From Prolixibacteraceae bacterium (GTDB lineage: Bacteria > Bacteroidota > Bacteroidia > Bacteroidales > Prolixibacteraceae): a stretch of DNA of 64,000 bases. Each line of letters opens with the position of its first letter. Positions within the stretch are counted from its first letter, which is position 1. The notes under the pieces were generated by a model. It was not told where the DNA came from. It saw only the letters and a program-made list of their open reading frames with translations, and did no database searches. The translations under genes and the position numbers were made by a program. The stretch spans positions 62,001-126,000 of the forward strand of contig WTWZ01000005.1 in NCBI GenBank assembly GCA_009773765.1, given 5' to 3'. This document shows positions 59,429 to 64,000 of the stretch, one piece after another.

Positions 59429-59796
59429 GCTGAATAATCTGAATTTTCCAATTAACCTGGAAGAAAACTGAAAAAGTGATACAAAATTAGAAAAATAATG
59501 GGTTTTCAATGTTTGTGATAAAATCCGGTTTTTAAACTTCAGCCTTCATTAGATTAAATAGAATTTTGATTGTATTTAATGATTTATACTAATTTTATGA
59601 CAGTTTAAATGTATATATTTTGCCTTTTTGAAACAAAATATGCCTCAAACATTAAAAATTTGTTAACAGATATTAACTTTCATTCCAATATCAACACTTA
59701 TGTTATAAAACATGCATATTTTTGAACCGTATTCAATTTTTTATAGGGTAGTATAATTAATTACTGTTTTTATTTTGACATATATACCCATATAAA

Positions 59797-59803
59797 GGGG
59801 GGG
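59797..59803 (+). repeat. G7 homopolymer tract upstream of the ammonium operon
   Basis: ataaaGGGGGGGtgagc in an AT-rich 370-bp intergenic region. Confidence 0.9.
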
Positions 59804-59879
59804 TGAGCAATATTTATATTTATATATATTTATTAAACGAGAAAAAGCAATTAGAAATTAACTTTTAAAAATTACGATT

Positions 59880-60548
59880 ATGAAAAAGATTTTAATGATT
59901 ACTATGGGTTTGTTAATGATCATGACATTTGTTCCGGGGGCCAAAGCGCAAGAAGAAGAAAAAGCAAGTTCATGGAATGCCGGACTGGATATTTACAGCA
60001 GTTATATCTGGAGGGGTTCAAAATTTGGTACCGGACCGGCCATTCAACCATCAGTTAAATTTACCACCGGTGGATTAACCATTGGAGTTTGGGGATCGTT
60101 TGATGCAGCGGGCTATGCCGAAACTGATCCTTACATTTCCTATAGTTTCCCATTTGGGTTGAGCATAGGTGTTACAGATTATTATTATCCTACTTTAGGT
60201 GGATCATTTTTTTCAGATTCTTCTCATGCCGCAGAAATCAACCTGGGCTATACATTTAAAAGCCTAAGTTTTAGTGCAAACTATATCCTGAATGAAGCAC
60301 CTGTTCCCGCAAGCAGTGGCGCTGACTTATATTTTCAGGCAGGGTATGCATTCGAAAATTTTAATATAAGTATTGGTGCAGGGAACGGCTGGCATACTTC
60401 GGATACTGAATTTAATATTTGCCATGTCACAATCGGCACGACTAAAACCATAGAGATAACCGATAAGTTTTCGATCCCGGTGAGTGGTTCGGTGGTTCTT
60501 AACCCCGACAAAGAACAATTATTCGTAGTAGTAGGAATTTCTCTTTAA
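59880..60548 (+). CDS. Outer-membrane porin-like protein (TorF-like)
   Basis: Signal peptide; 'NAGLDIYSSYIWRGSKFGTGPAIQPSVKFTTGGLTIGVWGS' beta-barrel pattern. Confidence 0.75.
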   Translation: MKKILMITMGLLMIMTFVPGAKAQEEEKASSWNAGLDIYSSYIWRGSKFGTGPAIQPSVKFTTGGLTIGVWGSFDAAGYAETDPYISYSFPFGLSIGVTDYYYPTLGGSFFSDSSHAAEINLGYTFKSLSFSANYILNEAPVPASSGADLYFQAGYAFENFNISIGAGNGWHTSDTEFNICHVTIGTTKTIEITDKFSIPVSGSVVLNPDKEQLFVVVGISL

Positions 60549-60568
60549 TTATAAATAAACTGATTCAA

Positions 60569-60916
60569 ATGAAAAAAATTGAAGCAATAATTCGAAAATC
60601 CCAGTTCGAAGAAGTAAAAGAAGCTTTGCATGAAGCTGATATCGACTTCTTTACTTATTGGGATGTTACCGGTATTGGTAACGAAGTGGCAGGGGGCATA
60701 TACAGGGCCCAGGTGTACGAAACCCGGTTTATACAGCGCAGGATAATCACATTTGTATGCCGCGACCACCTGGTTGACAACGCAGTTAAAGCAATTATCA
60801 AATCTGCGCGCACCGGCGAACTTGGCGATGGAAAAATTTTTATCTCAAATATTGAAGGTTCCATCAGGATAAGGACAGGAGAAAAGGGACCGGAATCATT
60901 ATTCATTAAAGATTAA
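60569..60916 (+). CDS. P-II family nitrogen regulatory protein
   Basis: 'MKKIEAIIRKSQFEEVKEALHEADIDFFT', 'TGELGDGKIFIS'; adjacent to amtB. Confidence 0.92.
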   Translation: MKKIEAIIRKSQFEEVKEALHEADIDFFTYWDVTGIGNEVAGGIYRAQVYETRFIQRRIITFVCRDHLVDNAVKAIIKSARTGELGDGKIFISNIEGSIRIRTGEKGPESLFIKD

Positions 60917-60941
60917 TTCAAACGTTTAAAAATATATCACA

Positions 60942-62390
60942 ATGAAAAAAATATATAAACATATATCTGTGATTCTCGGAGCAGTCGTTCTGCTTGTCAG
61001 CGCCACTACATTTCTTTGGGCGCAGGATTCTGCTGTAGTTGTGCCAGGTTCAGCAATAGTTGCACATAACACGATTGCGGCCGCCCAGGAAACACCTGCA
61101 ACAATAGTCCCAACCATTGATGCAGGCGATACTGCATGGATGATAGTAGCAACTGCATTCGTTTTAATGATGACTATTCCGGGCCTGGCATTCTTTTATG
61201 GCGGGCTGGTCCGTCAGAAAAACGTTTTGAACATTATGATGCAGTCGGTAATATTAACCGCTGTTATTACTGTTCAGTGGATAGTTTTTGGTTATAGTAT
61301 TGCATTTGGTTCATCAGAGGGTGTTTTAGCCCCGTTCATTGGAAATCTTGATTGGGCATTTCTAAAGGGTATCGGCATTTTCGACCTCAGCCCGTATTAT
61401 ATTTCCCATTCGCAGCCAACTGCCGATGGCGGAACAATTGGTACAATTCCACATATTTTATTTATTCTTTTTCAATGTATGTTTGCGGTTATAACACCCG
61501 CATTAATTATTGGCGCTTTTGCTGAAAGGATTAAATTCGGCGGATTTGTAGTGTTCTCGTTGTTGTGGGCTACAATTGTTTACGATCCGGTTGCTCACTG
61601 GGTATGGTCGGCTGATGGCTGGTTGTATAAACTGGGCGCACTCGACTTTGCCGGAGGTACCGTGGTACATGTTAATGCAGGTGTTGCAGCTCTTGTTACG
61701 GCATTGATGATTGGCAAACGTAAGCATTACAAGGGTCATGCAATTCCACCACACAATATTCCATTTGTAGTTTTGGGAACTGCATTACTTTGGGTAGGAT
61801 GGATCGGGTTTAACGCAGGGAGCGGATTAGCAGCCGACGGACTTGCTGTTAGCGCTTTCCTGGTTACACATCTTGCCGCTGCAACTTCGGCTGTTACATG
61901 GGTAATTTTAGACGCTGTTTTCAATAAAAAAACAACTGTAGTTGGTATTGCAACCGCTGCTGTAGGCGGATTGGTTGCTATTACACCTGCTGCAGGTTTT
62001 GTTGATGTTACCGGTGCACTTTTTATTGGTATTGGTGTAGCTGTTTTGTGTTTCATTATGGTAGGTTACGTTAAAGGAAAACTGGGGTACGACGACACAT
62101 TGGATGCATTCGGAGTGCATGGGATTGGTGGTATCTGGGGGGCTATTGCAACTGGTTTGTTTGCAACCACAGCGGTACAGAATTATTCAGGTTTATTCTA
62201 TGGAAATGCAGGCCAGTTGGTTACGCAGCTTATTGCAACCGGCGTTACCATTTTGTACTCAGGCGTTCTTACATTTATTCTTTTCAAAATCACAGATAAA
62301 TTAATCGGGATCAGAGTTACTGAAAAAGAAGAATCTGTTGGCCTTGATTTATCACAACACAAAGAAATTGCTTATACTGCAATTGATTAG
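60942..62390 (+). CDS. amtB: Ammonium transporter
   Basis: 'DTAWMIVATAFVLMMTIPGLAFFYGGLVRQKNVL', 'DFAGGTVVHVNAGVAAL', 'DAFGVHGIGGIWG'. Confidence 0.97.
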   Translation: MKKIYKHISVILGAVVLLVSATTFLWAQDSAVVVPGSAIVAHNTIAAAQETPATIVPTIDAGDTAWMIVATAFVLMMTIPGLAFFYGGLVRQKNVLNIMMQSVILTAVITVQWIVFGYSIAFGSSEGVLAPFIGNLDWAFLKGIGIFDLSPYYISHSQPTADGGTIGTIPHILFILFQCMFAVITPALIIGAFAERIKFGGFVVFSLLWATIVYDPVAHWVWSADGWLYKLGALDFAGGTVVHVNAGVAALVTALMIGKRKHYKGHAIPPHNIPFVVLGTALLWVGWIGFNAGSGLAADGLAVSAFLVTHLAAATSAVTWVILDAVFNKKTTVVGIATAAVGGLVAITPAAGFVDVTGALFIGIGVAVLCFIMVGYVKGKLGYDDTLDAFGVHGIGGIWGAIATGLFATTAVQNYSGLFYGNAGQLVTQLIATGVTILYSGVLTFILFKITDKLIGIRVTEKEESVGLDLSQHKEIAYTAID

Positions 62391-62416
62391 TTTAGTTTAT
62401 TAGATTAGAAAATCAG

Positions 62417-62451
62417 GAACCGGTCTACTTTTTTGTGGCCGGTTTTTTTGT
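62417..62451 (+). terminator. Rho-independent terminator after amtB
   Basis: aaccggtc-tacttttttgt-ggccggttttttt. Confidence 0.8.
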
Positions 62452-62506
62452 TGAAAACTCAGATAAAGAAAAACGCCTGTTTTTAAAACTATAACCTGAA
62501 TAACCC

Positions 62507-62514
62507 TATTTTTG
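62507..62514 (+). promoter_or_regulatory. Bacteroidetes-type -7 element (TATTTTTG)
   Basis: Match to TAnnTTTG 30 nt upstream of the start. Confidence 0.4.
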
Positions 62515-62543
62515 CCATTTCAATTTTAAAAAAGAAAAAGACG

Positions 62544-63020
62544 ATGATGCAAACCTGGTTCGAAAGCAAAGTAAAATATGTAAAAGTTTCCCAAAGCGGT
62601 AATGAGCAAATGGTTACCGAAAATTTTCTCCTCGATGCCGTTTCATATACCGATGCTGAAACCCGCATAATCAGGCAAATGCAGCAAACTGTTAAAGGCG
62701 GGGAGTTTGCGATTGTTGATATAAAAAAATCACGGGTTGCAGAAGTTTTTCAGTACGAATCAGGCGAATGGTGGTACAAAGCAACCATTAACCTGGTAAC
62801 CGTTGATGAAGAGGCAGGAAAGGAAAAAAAGTTACGCGCTTATTACCTTGTAATGGCCGATGATATTAAGGAAGCACTGAACCGGCTTGACGAGAGTCTT
62901 TCGTTTCTTGTGGTTCCGTATGTAGTATCGGCAATCGCTATAAGCACAATTGTCGATGTATTTCCTTATGAGCCGGCAGAATCCTTGATACCTGAAGGAT
63001 TTGTTCCAGTTAATACTTAA
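62544..63020 (+). CDS. DUF4494 family protein
   Basis: 'WFESKVKYVKVSQSGNEQMVTENFLLDAVSYTDAETRI' Bacteroidetes-typical family. Confidence 0.8.
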   Translation: MMQTWFESKVKYVKVSQSGNEQMVTENFLLDAVSYTDAETRIIRQMQQTVKGGEFAIVDIKKSRVAEVFQYESGEWWYKATINLVTVDEEAGKEKKLRAYYLVMADDIKEALNRLDESLSFLVVPYVVSAIAISTIVDVFPYEPAESLIPEGFVPVNT

Positions 63021-63697
63021 AGGTTCGACAGCACTTTATAAAAGTTAAACTGGTCGCGCCGGATTGGATCGAACTGATAATAAGCCATTGCAATGCGCGA
63101 AATATCCTGAATTGTTATGTAAATTTCGCTTACTTCCTTATAGCCATACGAATTGAGTTGTGCATCGCCTTCAAGCGCCTCAAAACATTTTGTGAAACGG
63201 GTAATTTCATGGGCACAATTTAAAATTTTGTCGATAACTGAATCGGGTGTGTTTTTTGCAACAATTTTTCTCCGGGTTTCAGCGTCGAGATTATTGGCAA
63301 AAGTGGTAAGGAATTTATGCAAGCTGAGATGATCCCCATTTTTGGCATCACTAAAAAACTCCGTATATCCGTGTTTTTCAAAAAAACTTTTCAAGAATTG
63401 CTTATTATTTTTAAAATCAACCTTAATCGATGCACGTAAAACTTTCAGGCTTTGCATACCTGCAACCATAATTTCGTGCCATTCCATAAACTTCTTATTA
63501 TCAACCGAATCAGCACTTCCATGATAGTATTTTTCAATGGTATCGTTAATCCATACATTTATCGATGTTGCGTATCCCGGATCCCAATCTTTTCTGATCC
63601 GGCTTAATTCATAAATATTTTCTTTGAACGTTTTGGCAATTTTCTGACATGCCAAAATGGTTACAGTACTGGTCGGACATGCTATCATGGTTTCCAT
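63017..63697 (-). CDS. Hypothetical protein, alpha-helical
   Basis: Intact 226-aa ORF, no recognised motif. Confidence 0.6.
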   Translation of the reverse strand: METMIACPTSTVTILACQKIAKTFKENIYELSRIRKDWDPGYATSINVWINDTIEKYYHGSADSVDNKKFMEWHEIMVAGMQSLKVLRASIKVDFKNNKQFLKSFFEKHGYTEFFSDAKNGDHLSLHKFLTTFANNLDAETRRKIVAKNTPDSVIDKILNCAHEITRFTKCFEALEGDAQLNSYGYKEVSEIYITIQDISRIAMAYYQFDPIRRDQFNFYKVLSNL

Positions 63698-63864
63698 AAT
63701 ATAAAGTTTTTAAAAGTTAGTTGACTCTTACAAATCTACCAACTACAATTAATAATGCCTAACAAAACCGATTGAATATTGAATGTTTTACAGTTATGTT
63801 ATGAAACTATGTTGCATAACCATGTTTTAAAAAACCTTTTTGATAATCGGGTAAAATTCGTGAA

Positions 63865-64000
63865 TTAAGAGTGTCGCTTTCTTAATTCTGCAACAATGTC
63901 TTCTATCCGGTAACCTTTGTGGGAAAGAAGCACAATCAGGTGATACAAAAGATCTCCGGCTTCGTAAATAAAATTTTCGTTGTCGTTGGCCATGGCCCCG
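63865..64000 (-). CDS. hisE: Phosphoribosyl-ATP pyrophosphohydrolase domain (HisE or HisIE C-terminus), partial at window edge
   Basis: Reverse-strand reading '...GAMANDNENFIYEAGDLLYHLIVLLSHKGYRIEDIVAELRKRHS*'. Confidence 0.85.
   Translation of the reverse strand, partial: GAMANDNENFIYEAGDLLYHLIVLLSHKGYRIEDIVAELRKRHS

Noticed and set aside
1-64000. CRISPR arrays, tRNA/rRNA genes, prophage or classic transposase genes
   Set aside because: Looked for regularly spaced repeats, cloverleaf/CCA-type sequences and transposase/integrase motifs by eye; none convincing. A tRNAscan/CRISPR finder run would be decisive.

Overview
This window is a chromosomal segment from a Bacteroidota bacterium, probably Bacteroidales/Marinilabiliales-like (inferred from gene content, T9SS genes and TAnnTTTG-type promoters). 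It is gene-dense and mostly housekeeping: miaA, relA/spoT, fur-family, purA, TPM/LemA, hutU, ispF, T9SS genes porV/porU/gldJ, murF, a CCA-adding enzyme, a putative peptidoglycan/MurNAc salvage cluster (SSS symporter, DUF1343/NamZ, GH3-serine hydrolase fusion), an NCS2 permease, an AmmeMemoRadiSam-type radical SAM enzyme, a DEAD-box helicase, mnmA, yicC, gmk, nadD, gltD/gltB, argH, membrane glycosyltransferases, an LTA-synthase-like sulfatase, a P-II/AmtB ammonium operon, and a partial hisE domain at the right edge. The most unusual locus lies between gmk and nadD. There a solitary NucS/PD-(D/E)XK-like nuclease gene sits in a ~0.9 kb insert bracketed by two 93-bp copies of the 5' end of nadD. 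The left copy is truncated inside the nucleotidyltransferase signature motif. The layout resembles 'insertion with long target duplication', with no transposase or methylase visible. Just upstream, the gmk 3' end carries a tandem repeat and two perfect hairpins. Several other intergenic hairpins or structured regions are not explained by the coding annotation. No tRNA, rRNA, CRISPR array or recognisable transposase was seen.
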